Shown here: positions 40,801 through 52,800 of the stretch, in pieces
Numbering within the stretch: the stretch's first letter is position 1
How the letters are laid out: every line of letters starts with the position of its first letter
Origin: Heterobilharzia americana
Lineage: Eukaryota; Platyhelminthes; Trematoda; Strigeidida; Schistosomatidae
Length of the DNA: 64,000 bases
Reading direction: 5' to 3'
Assembly: GCA_944470555.2 (NCBI GenBank)
Contig: OX104128.1
Span: 46,979,920 to 47,043,919, forward strand
Notes under the pieces: generated by a model
What the model saw: only the letters and a program-made list of their open reading frames with translations
Database searches by the model: none
Told to the model about the DNA's origin: nothing
Made by a program: the position numbers and the translations under genes

Positions 40801-43800
40801 CTTCTAACTTGGAAGCTTGTGACCTTGAATGTTGATTTCAATTTCGAGTGCTCCCTATCAGCATTTTACTGTGAATATCCAGTATTGAAAAGTTTTGAGA
40901 AAGAACTGACAGTTATTCAAGGCTTCCGAATGTTAACTGATCTTTTAACGGATTTTTAAAGTTGAATAGTGAATGTACCATTACTAAAAGTTGTAAAACA
41001 CTTCCCATAATAATTCATGGTTGGCTATTTATGTTGACAACTAGGTGGTACTTCTGATATTCACGACAGTTGCAGTTATTAAAACTGTATTCCGAAAGGA
41101 TTACACTGAATTACATAAGCCTCTGTATTAGTAACTTTCACTAATTTTCCAGAGTTGGTGTAAACGTTATTCAAAATAATAATCAATTAGTATAAATGAT
41201 ACCAGATAGTGACAACCAGTTGCTTACATCTCTCAGATGCTAAAAAAATCAACCAGGCTTTGGTATTACGGCTGTGAAGGTTGTTTTTCAAAAAACAGAG
41301 GAAGGTAGTCGATGTCTCAACAGTTCTAGCGTAGTCATTAGAGTAACTCATTTTTTCAAGCCCATGGTTTTTAGCGCAATGTAAACAAAGTTGTCGTATA
41401 TTTTGAGTGACTTTCTTCTGTATGGTTCAGAAACTTGGCGCGTTACGAAAAGCGTTTCCAACAAACTACAGTAATTCATTAAAAGCTGCCTATGCTCGAT
41501 ACTGAAAATCACATGGCCAGAACAATAAGAATAAGTAACAAGGAAATCTCTCCGGCGGGCAACGAATCAACTAACAACCTATCGCCCAACAAATACGCAG
41601 AAGAAAGTGTAGATGGATTGAGCATACACTGAGAAGACCATTCGGAGACGTCACGCAACAGGCCAGTTTCTCGAGTAGGATCCAAATGGGATACGACGAG
41701 TTGAGTGTCCCAGTTGAGGATGACATGGAGGAGATGGTGTGAGGAAGAAGTGAAAGCTTGTGGGCAGTCGTGGAGCCAGGTTGAAAAGACTGGATAGAAG
41801 AGAATGAAATGGAGACGTGCTACTGAAGCCCTATGTTCCACTAGGAACTCAAAAGACAACTAATAAAATAATAACAATTGAGTGACTTTAAAGGCCACCC
41901 TAGCAACAACTGAAATAACCAATCAGGTTTCTATATTTCGGCTCGAAATGCAGATTTTCATAATATATAGAAATCTGATTGGTTAATTTGGCTTTTGTTA
42001 GGCTGGCCTTTAAAGTTACTCCATATTTTGACGATGAATGTTTTTAATATAGGGTAACTACGGGACGAAGTGCACGTCAGGTCAACAGGCGAATAGAGAC
42101 AGGGAATCAACAACAAACGAGTTTTTTCGTTCATATCATTCATTCCTGTTTGTCTGTCATTGTGATGGGAAGGATGACTTGAAACTATTTCATCAACGAA
42201 TTTCAGGAAAAGCCGAGACAAACAGATTTAACAAAAGCTTCATATCTGTTTATTGCGGCTCAAAACTGTTGTCAATTAATTTCCGCCAATTTTAATGAAG
42301 GATAATTTCGATTGTTAGAATCAAGCTTATTCTGTAGCGAACCACAATCTTATTTATTCTGAAGATGAAAAAATGGATTTTATTCGAATACTGTTGAAAA
42401 GTAAGCAGTATCCGCATCATACGTTAATCCTGGAAGCGGTGTTCGAGTCCATCCTGGCAAAAAGCAGTCTTAATAATAGTGATAATAGTAGTAATATTTT
42501 CTTCGTGTAATCATCAAACACGTCAAAATTTGGTGGCTGTATTCACTTCTATACCAGATCTGTTTATCTGGTGGGAAACGCAAAGACACTATATTATAGA
42601 CTGAAAGACATTTCAGAGCACAAATAACTGCACGTAATCATACCAATGTAGTCACGCGATCTCCAGAACTTGAGTTTTTAACTATATCACTTCCTGTTTA
42701 TTGGAATGATTATGGATGATAAACTTGGAGTGACTCTAAAGGCCACCCTAGCAACGACTAAAATAAATAACTAGTTTTTTATATATTTTGCTTGAAGCAG
42801 TAGATTTTCATAAAATGAAGAAGTCCAGTTGATTATTTCAGTAGTTGTTGAGGTGGCTTTAAGGGTCATTTAAAAATGTTTCTCATAAATAGAATCTTAT
42901 CAATGCGTTCTACACCACATATAAGTAAATTGCACTGGCTCGACATCCTACTTATTAGGTCTAAGAACGATACTACTGGTTATTCAAGAGACGCTTGACA
43001 TATAGATGAATCAGTGTCGCATCTCTATAGCCCAACTAAAACTTCATCTGCTACTCAATTAGAGAGACCCTAGAAGCCACCTTAGCAATCAGCAAAATAA
43101 CTAATCAAAACTCTGTATTTTATACAAATTTGCTTTTGCAGCCGAGATAAAAAAAAATCTAATTGTTTATTTCAATTGTTGCTAAGGTGGCCTTTAAAGT
43201 CACTGCTCAAATGAATTCACTCTCTCAATACATCGGTAAATTGTTGTAATTATAAAAGTAAACTTGTTTTTGTATCTCTGGCTGAACTAAAAAGGAGTGA
43301 TAACTTTGAACACACCCACGTTATAGCACTTATTTATGTACTTCATTAGTGTTTGGATTTGAGGGAAGACTGAAAAAGGAATGCTGTGATTACTAGCAGT
43401 GACAGACTGTTGAAGTATACCACTGGAATATTTTTGGATTTTATATTCTACTATATGCTGTGCAATAATGAATAAGTTATTGCTTACTTTTATTGTAGTA
43501 ATTTGAAGATATTTCATCAAAACTCAATCCAGTTTCACAATTATTTTAAATCCTGCAGTGTATTAGAAATCTTCTTGGTCCCGTATTACTGAAATGATCC
43601 TAACATCGTTACACCTCTCATTTAAATTTGTTGCGAAACAGGCACATTAGCTTGATAAGACTCAGGATAACTGGTTGGAGACATTACTGATAAATTACTT
43701 GAAATGAATAGGGCCTTCAGAAAATGATGACACTAACCATGCTGCTCAGCAATAATGTTTAACTTTATCAGAACAGCGACAACTTTACTTTTAAATTAAC

Positions 43801-46800
43801 CTATGTATGTCACTGAAGGCTGCTTTTGAAAGAAAACAACCAAGTAAATTACCATAACTAACGTCCAGGCGATACCGAGGCATCCGCATAGGAGCCCATA
43901 TTCCAATAGAGGCCGAACAAAAATAGTAATAACTACTACCGGTTGTACAAGAGGTGGCTATTGTGCCTTCGTGGCCTAGTGGATAACGCCTTGGCGTTTG
44001 GAGCGACGCGTACTAGGTTCCAGTGTCAGTGGGAACAACATCACTTACTGGGGTGCAGGTAATCCAGCTGATGACTCCCAAATAGAACGAAAAGCGCGTC
44101 CTGCTATCCCCAAACAAGTTAATTAGAAAATATATTGTCTAAGTACTCTAAGACATGTATGACATGTCTGTATGTCGAAGAAATGTAGTAAATGTACTTT
44201 CTAATCTAGTTTGCTTATTTTTTAATAGTTTAAGACTACAAGCAGAAGGTATCAAAAACGTTACATTAGACTGTATTTGGAAACACGAATCCATTGACCT
44301 AAATACTGTGATTTTGCAGTGATATATAGATGTAGTTGCGAATCCAGTTGTCAGAAGACCAACATAACAATACTTACGTCTATTATTTTACTTGTACTCT
44401 GACTTTAAACAAATAAGACTACTTTCAACGGCATAAACTCTGAAGGAGAGATTTTCCGTATTTCTAGCGACTAAAAGATAAGAGGCAACAAAATCAGGTT
44501 AACTGATAAAAGAAGAAAATAAATCGGGAGAAAACAATCAAAACTAGTACTTGATACTTATAACAAATCGTTCAAATGAAGGACATCTTTTGTAAACCTA
44601 AGTCACTTCTGAAGGGAAAAACAATATATCACTAAAGTGATAAGAAGTGAATAAACTCGAAATATTATCGAATACTATCACAAGATGAATTTTAATTTGT
44701 GACCGAACAAATAGTTATTAGAATCGTCTCGTCTTTGGTGGAATAACCATGTGAGCAATGTTGATGTCAGGCAAAGGGTAGTAGGCAAGACAGGCAAGTC
44801 GATTGGTGAGATTGGGAAACCTAGTCGACTGAGGTGGTTTCGACGTATAGTGTGGATGTCGAGTCACCGCGTAACTCAACGTGCCATGCTAGCGGAAGCT
44901 GGATTAGGTTGGAAGAAGTTTCAGGGTTACCAGACCAAAACGTAGCATCAGCGCATGAAGTCTCTTCCTGTTCATCTGAGCCATGTGGGAAGATGTAGAG
45001 TGCGTACCTGGACTCCCTGAGAGGAAAGGAATTAGTGGTTGAGGATTCTTGGTGACATGCCTGAGAATCGATCACAGTGACACAGATGCATTCACTCCTT
45101 GACGCCTTCTAAGGCTAATGATATCGTCTAGAAGGACGATGAAAGCTTCACGATTAAACAACCCATCTCAGAGAACACAGTAAAGCCAAGACCATCCACC
45201 TGAGCTACAAATATTCCCCACTATTTTAAAGCTCAAATATTTGCACTAGTCGTTACTTTTAAGTTGTTGTCTACTTTAATATCATTTCTTTTCTATCCAT
45301 CTCTTCCTTGTTTGCTACTGTGAAGTATGGTAACTTGAACCACTGTACTTGTGTGTGAGGTCCCACATTGATTCTGTCAGCCAGTCAAAACTTTAACAAT
45401 ACTACGCTTATAATCCGCAGTAATGCAGCTACATTGTACTATCCTACGAAATTATCTTTTCAGTGAATATTTTGTGATAGTTACCACCACTTTGCTATAC
45501 GTTAAAGTCAGAATCAGTAGATGTGAAAGTGAACAGGTTAAAAATCTATATTGGGATCTAGGAATGACGTTAAATTCTATAACTTCGTACTAATGGATAA
45601 ACGGGAAATATTTCAATTACTAACATCATGGTGAAAAAAGTCTCTGGATAATTCAATCAAAGAGCGTCTGATGCATGTTATCAAAGCATTTTAAAATATA
45701 GTTATAGATGCTAAATTTGCTCATTGGCAACCGACAACTCCATCACATTAAAATACTAATCAAAATTAATACCAATAACTGTTTTAAAATTATTTGCACA
45801 GATTAAAAATGCTTTACAAACAGAATGTGATAAACTCAATCTACGCATGACACCATTTACATTGAACAAAGTGATACAACTTTATGAAACTAAAAGTTCT
45901 AGGCATTCAGTTATGATCGTTGGTAAAACTTTGTCAGGCAAATCAACAACGTGGCGTTTACTTAAAGCGGTTCATAATTCACTCGCCAAAGAATCGAATT
46001 CTGAATATGAACGTGTTACAGAATATCCATTGAATCCAAAGGCGTTATCTTTGGGTGAATTGTATGGTGAATTTGATTTATCTACAAATGAATGGACTGA
46101 TGGTGTACTCTCAAGTATAATGCGTCAGACATGTGCAGGTTAGTCGTACTGTTTATTCATATTAAAAAATGACGAAAGTAAATGTTTGTGATGACACAGA
46201 TTCGTTGGTTTTAGCGTATTTCTTTGACAGCTATGGAGCATTTAAAAAAGATTCATTGCTGAAGGCTTAAAACTACCACCCTGTTTCGCATTCGCACAAG
46301 ACTCATCAGAATGACTTGTAGGTGACATGCTTCAGCTGTTTTTTGTCGAACTAACTGAAGTAACTTTAGAAAATAAAAAAGTTTTGATTTGCATGAATGC
46401 AAACAGAAGATAAAACCCTAATACAAAATGATTTTAATCAGCCATCTGTTTGTCATCAGCTGACCTCTCTACCGAATAAGTTGCATGATCCAACTGTTGA
46501 TATGGTTTTAATTCCTGTACCGATACCCCAATAAATAACAAATCACCTTTCCATATCAGTTCTACTTGACTGAAGATAAGAATAGGCATCTAGCATATTA
46601 ATGACCAAATTACTACAGATTGCTCAATCACACTGCAACCTAGGTAAAGCTATAAATGACTGGATTTATATAGAGATGTGACTTACTCATTGTGTATAAC
46701 GTTAATCTGGTATCTCAGAGATCACTTTTTGAGTCTCTGTACATCTAGGTTCTTTTCAACTCATCTCTTTACACTTAAAGATGTGTGTTGAATCTTTTTA

Positions 46801-49800
46801 ATTTGACGTGATTTACCTATGGTTTTCATGAATATGATTAAGTTTCGAAAACAATCAAAACTGTTAAGATTTTGTAACTCAGTTACTCAGAAGTAGTGCA
46901 TGTTGAACTTAAATATTATGGTGACGAAGACTAACTTGCTACTTATTTATGTAGAAGGAATTATTTTTGGTCTGAATCAACATTTAAACAGAGGGTGATA
47001 TTTGACAAGAGATATTGACCATGGATAACTAACTGAGTACATTTCATAGGGTAACATTATCACAACAAGTGTTTGATAAATAACTACGAACGCGACTGAC
47101 TATAGTCACTAACAAACACATGGTGAACGAGACTCCATACACTTACTAGACTAATATTTTATCAACAAGATATCTTCGAATTAGGGCTAATATTTCATTT
47201 CATTTGAATAGAAAGCAACTTCAGCAAAAAGAATAAAGTATATTACTAGAAATGTGCTTTAATTTTTTCCTTGACATGAATTTCAAAGATGGCAACAAGG
47301 CATTAATATGCAAAAGAAATATGAACGAATCAAAACGAACAGGTTTGTGGGATAGAGTAATGTCATTTTACTCCATAGATGTTCATAAACTATACACAAC
47401 CTAAAATCACATACCTCAGTAAAGATAAATGAGAATTTATATCAGGATAATATTCATCATGGAATGCCATCAGTTAGAGAAACCCTTGAAAACCTTACAA
47501 CACTTACAACTGCTTCGTCCTAGTATAAGACTTTTCAGCATTACGCAACCATAAATCAACGAAGATCAAACTCAGGAATTCCAGGTGTTGCAGCAAACAC
47601 ATTGAATATCCAACCAATGAGTCGGAGTTCAATAGCCCATAGATTCCTAATTCTGTCAACTTGCGGTATAACGCGATTTTGCCTTGAGGTCATCGGTGGA
47701 CGTCCACTCCACTTTCGACTTGGATAATCCCATCGATCACGGCTTATCATTAGGAATTCAACGGCTCTCCAGTCAATGTCAGTCTGTGATGAATACTACC
47801 TCAAAAATAAAATTACTGTATATTTCTCATTAGTGACATGCTTTGAGATATTCTGAAGTTCTGATGAGAAACCGTGACCTGTGAGGCCACCTAACCGAAG
47901 ACCTTGGTGGATAGTCACGCTGTATCGCGAATTGGCAGAAGTTGGAAATTGCTAACCACTAAACTCTGACCTAGTGGCTGAATTGTTGACACATTCACTA
48001 CAAGATTTCTAGTCCCGAAGTTCGATTCGTGGTGGTGTCGTGAGTGCACACCACTGAGGAGTCCTACATTGGGATGAAGCAGGCGTTCAGTGCTTCTTGA
48101 TTTACAGTGGTTATCCATCTAACGTCACTACATGGAAAATATAAAAAAATTCACATAAACATGAAAATAAATAATAATTTATAGATGATTAGATAGAAAG
48201 TAATTCGTGACGTATAAAAACACCAAACAAACAAGCATCGGACAGATAGGGGTCGATAAACAACTGAAGAACTATCTAACCCTATGAATTAACATAAAAC
48301 ATCAAGATAAATATGATCAAAACTTATTAAAAAGAAAGGAAGACATGATATAAGTAAAATGAATCGACATACAAGACCAAAAGAAGATTAATCACAGTCT
48401 CTTACAGTATACAAAGGTCAGGTTCAAAATATTTGATTATCAGGTCTTCGGAAAGTGTAGTTAACTTGGAAATTCTTGTTTATTCATTATCTAGAATTGT
48501 TGATCTAATCACATATAAATTGTTAATCTTGACCAACGTATCTAATTTTAGGTTGCATACAACTTATTAAAGATATCCATGAAATAAACTGACGTCATTT
48601 TCTTCTAAAAATCTATTCATTCTTTGTCAAAGGAAGTGATTGTATGATACAATAAATGTGGTTTTTGAGATGCACCAACTTTCTAAACAATAATACAGTC
48701 GTTATTAATTATTGGTGCTTTTAATTTCCTGTTGCTATTCAAATTTGAATAGACCGACCTCTGTAAACATCTTAGCGTCTGCTCGGATGCCTCGATATTA
48801 CCTGGCATAAGCATATAAGTCTATATCCCAACAGAGGTCAATGAATTCGATCCAGTGTAACGTAGGGAAATTAAAAGCACTAAGAATTAATAATAACTGA
48901 TACTCGTTGCTCAAGTGGTAGCTATTGTGCTCTAAGGGCCCAGTGGATAACTCTTTGGAGTTTGAAGTGATGGGTGCTGGATTCCATTTTCAGTAGGAAA
49001 AACATCACTCAATGAGATGCAGATACATGAAGCGGACGAATTCCAGATAGAAGGAAATGCTCACCCTGGATTTCAATGCAAACCATCATTAAGCAAATTA
49101 AAAAAATAATGCAGTCAGATAGAAAGCAAAGATGAAACGTCTTAGGAGCCGATTGAAACAACTTGAAAATTATGTTTACGTTAATAATTCTCTACAGATG
49201 AAAATAATTTGATACGGGATTCATATGTGTTCATGAGAAGCTTAGAATGTTACAAAGATCAAGCCAAAGTATAACACCGAGATTATTGAAAATCAAAGGG
49301 AAACCTAAACTACAATAGATGTCCTTGTTCCACTTCTAATCATGAATCTACCACATGAAAACCAGTCTGGCGAACCATAGCCATGCCATACAGTCTCAGT
49401 CCATATCAAGGTACGATGGAAAATCAGGAAGCCAACTACTGTACATTCAAGTGCAGAACCCTAGGATTATATAACAATGGTACTAAGAACTACCGGTTAC
49501 ACACTTTCAATGCCGTAATGCTATAAACTTCACTGTGCCATTGTAATAGGAATTCTTGGACCATTTATTTTAGTGGTATATTTGTGATAAATAACAGACT
49601 ATTGTAATTTTCCCTCCCAGATGATTCAACATCATTAAAATGGATCATATTTGATGGACCAGTTGATACTTTATGGATTGAAAGTATGAACAGTGTAATG
49701 GACGATAATAAAATTTTAACTCTAATCAACGGAGAAAGAATTTCAATGCCTGAACAGGTAGGTTTTCTGAATGATATCAAAGGCCATCCCGGTAGCTGCC

Positions 49801-52800
49801 AAAACAACCAGTCAGTTTTCACTTTTGCGTCTATGACGGCAGTTTTTCATAAAACAAGGAAATATAATTGGCTAGTTCAGTAGTTGCTAAGGTGGCCGTT
49901 AAGGTCACTCGGTTGTTTTCTTTAGTGAGTCATTTGTATAAAAATTAGTCGTATTGTGAAACACTTCTGACTTCATTCTGGATAAATTCTTCAACATAAA
50001 ACGTGTAGATGGTTGTTTACAGTAATATTTTTCTATTGGGTTGAATGATGTAACTATGAGAAATCACAATTACAAGAAGAATGAATTATTTAACTGTTGG
50101 AAACTTACTTAAGATTGATCTATGGCGAAGAAAGCAGTCAGTGACATTAATACAATAATCTTTGCTAAACTCAGAACAAAATACGATAAAAGGTACTTAA
50201 TAATCAATGAAGCAAATTCCTTATTACAATTGACTTGGTTGCGGCTATCAGGGGAATCTAGGACATGCCTTTCTTCATATTTGGGAATCGTCACCCTGAT
50301 GCACATAAACCCCAGTGAGTTATGGTGTTCCCACTGGGACTCGGACCCCGTACCCATCCCTTTAAGTCCCAAAGTTTTACCCACTTGGCCACTGAGGCAT
50401 GATGGCGGCCTTTTGTACTATGACTGCTGGTTATTGTTGTTATTTGCTGATATATGTAATTCCCCGTCGCTACACTAAATCTAATTAATTCACCTCCGTT
50501 GGCATATGGGCTCTTTTGTGGATGACTCTATATTGCTTGAATCACAGCAGGGATACTATTAATTAATAGGATCCAGGTAGACCCGGTTGGTGAGTTCCAG
50601 TTAGGACGAAACCTGCGTCTTCCGTTCCACTGCTACCCACAACGAAACCAGTCATAACTGAAAGTATTCAGACAATATCGAAGCATCTAGATAGCAGCCC
50701 ATATTCCAGCAGAGGTCGACCAATTCTACCCAGGATAACAACGGGGAATTACAACTATCAACAAAATAATCAAGTATTTATTTATGACCTTACAATAACA
50801 TGCAAGACAAAGTAATATGGTTGTGAGTAATTCATTAAATACCAAAATAAATAATCTAAGGTGTCAGTGTACGAAAAATAAAACGTTTATATTCCACATT
50901 AGGTTAGATACTCGACATTTCTATCAGTCAGTTACATTAAATGTTTAGCTTTTACTCTTTCTGATTATGATTTTCGCTGTAACGATGTCCCTACCTAAAA
51001 CAGCGAAACATTGCGATGTGACAATTTAGTTGCTATAAAGTGCAGAAGTTTGTTGTCTAACGTCGTTTCTTGTGGGATTCACTGAAATTCTTTCCGCTGA
51101 ATATTCCGAATTAGTCAGTATCCAATAGCAGCCAAGATATTGCACTGCTACTCCTGTTTTCATTTATCATCATTCGTCACAACTTAGCAAACAGGACCAG
51201 CTCAGGTATCTACCAAACAGTCAATCTAAATGAAAGGAAACCCTCGATGCAACCGAAAAGATCATTCATCGATTTCTTCAAGACAATTCATGTAAAATAA
51301 ACCAAACTACTGTACTTAACTAGTCAATACAATGGGAATCTTTCTCTCCCTCCATTAAAATCTAAAAACGTAACGATAGCAAAGAACACTCTTTCAGTTG
51401 GAGCGAGTCAACCAGTAACTTAAAGTGCTCCCCCCCAATATGTAGAGGTCAACCATCAATGAGATTGAGATAATAGTCATCAACTCATTCTAACAGAAAG
51501 GGGCAAGAAATCACAATGAAGCGACCTCATTGTACTACAATCAAACATAAGAAATTAATCAGTCTCACAGTCAAACATCCAGTAGGGGAAACTAGAGGCA
51601 AGAATTTAATCAATTAGGTTACAATCAAGAAACGTAGCACGTTATAAATATCCATGCTAAAACATTTACTCGGCCTCCCTTTGAAGCTCTAGTGCACTGA
51701 TGACCGCACCCAGCATGACACTGGAACATTTGCCAGCTAGAACTCTATCTCAGATAACAAATCACTTTTATTCGCCACAACATTTCGATTTATCAAGGAA
51801 GTCGGATGTAAATTACTATTTTTCTTTGGTGAATATTGCATGCAATAATACAATTTTATTTACTGGATGATGCACGTAGCACAATTTACTGTTTATATTC
51901 ATATCACGGTAATCAAACAACCTTTAAACCTAATTTCGACAGACCCACTGCTTTTCATTCTTTTTCTTATATGGCAGCAGAATTTAAAATGTACACCGAA
52001 TCGGTAACGAACGGTTATAATCGCATGCAACATTCACTTATTTGATCAAGAAAGATCAGATAATTGGCCATTCTCTTCACTAAATTATACTTTCCTTTAG
52101 AGTTTTCACGTTACTTCACTCTATTGTGTGATTTTTATCAATACATGACCATGGTTTTCTGTACATTACTTTTCTCGATGTGTCATTTTAAATTTAGCTA
52201 GGCTGATGTAATCTAGTCACAATAGAGATCAAAATTGGTTACGTTTTCTCGTGTGCCTGAAACCCAATGATTTTATGACACTTGTTAAATTAGATTATAC
52301 CATCTGGTGTTTTCGATAGGATCCTTAGATCGATATCTATCTGTAACTGAATTTTTGCGTCTCAGTCTCGCCCTAATTCTAGCCTCAACAATATTACCAC
52401 GGAAAGTTTGTGGTGTTATTTCTTTCCAGTGATAGCATTAGATAATGAAAATTAATAAGATAGAACTCAGAGAAGAACATTTTCTTTTCGACGAATCATT
52501 TTCAAAAGCTGGTAACAAGATTTTGTAAATAAACAAGGAAATGAATAATCTCTCTTAAGGAGATTATGACTAAGGCTTTATTTGGAGATTGAATGTATCT
52601 CTTGAACACAAAAGGAGAATTGTAGTAAGGTATTGCCAGAGCTTCTGCTGTGTTTACGTGGTGAATGCGTACTGGCTCCGAAATGTTTGCCTTCACTTGA
52701 TAAATGACTTTGAAAGAAGGCTCTTGTGGAGCACAGTGATCAGATATAACCAAATGCTCAAGATACAAGCTGTTGATGGTTTAACATTGTCCTCATGTCA

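Larger units (their letters stand above)
40386..45801 (+). other. Intron 11
   Basis: Contains an unclassified repeat (40604-40750), hairpin MITE M1 split by an RTE 3' fragment (41398-42030), MITEs M2 (42728-42872) and M3 (43062-43206), a plus-strand Sm-alpha-like SINE (43855-44125) and the second-family LINE copy 2 (44715-45390). A tRNA-like box B (GTTCGAGTCC) sits at about 42433-42442 without a clear element. Confidence 0.85.
46139..49620 (+). other. Intron 12
   Basis: Contains hammerhead SINE family B copies (47450-47640 minus, 47960-48130 plus, with a relic between) and a Sm-alpha-like SINE (48755-49085). 46150-47440 shows nothing recognisable. Confidence 0.8.
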
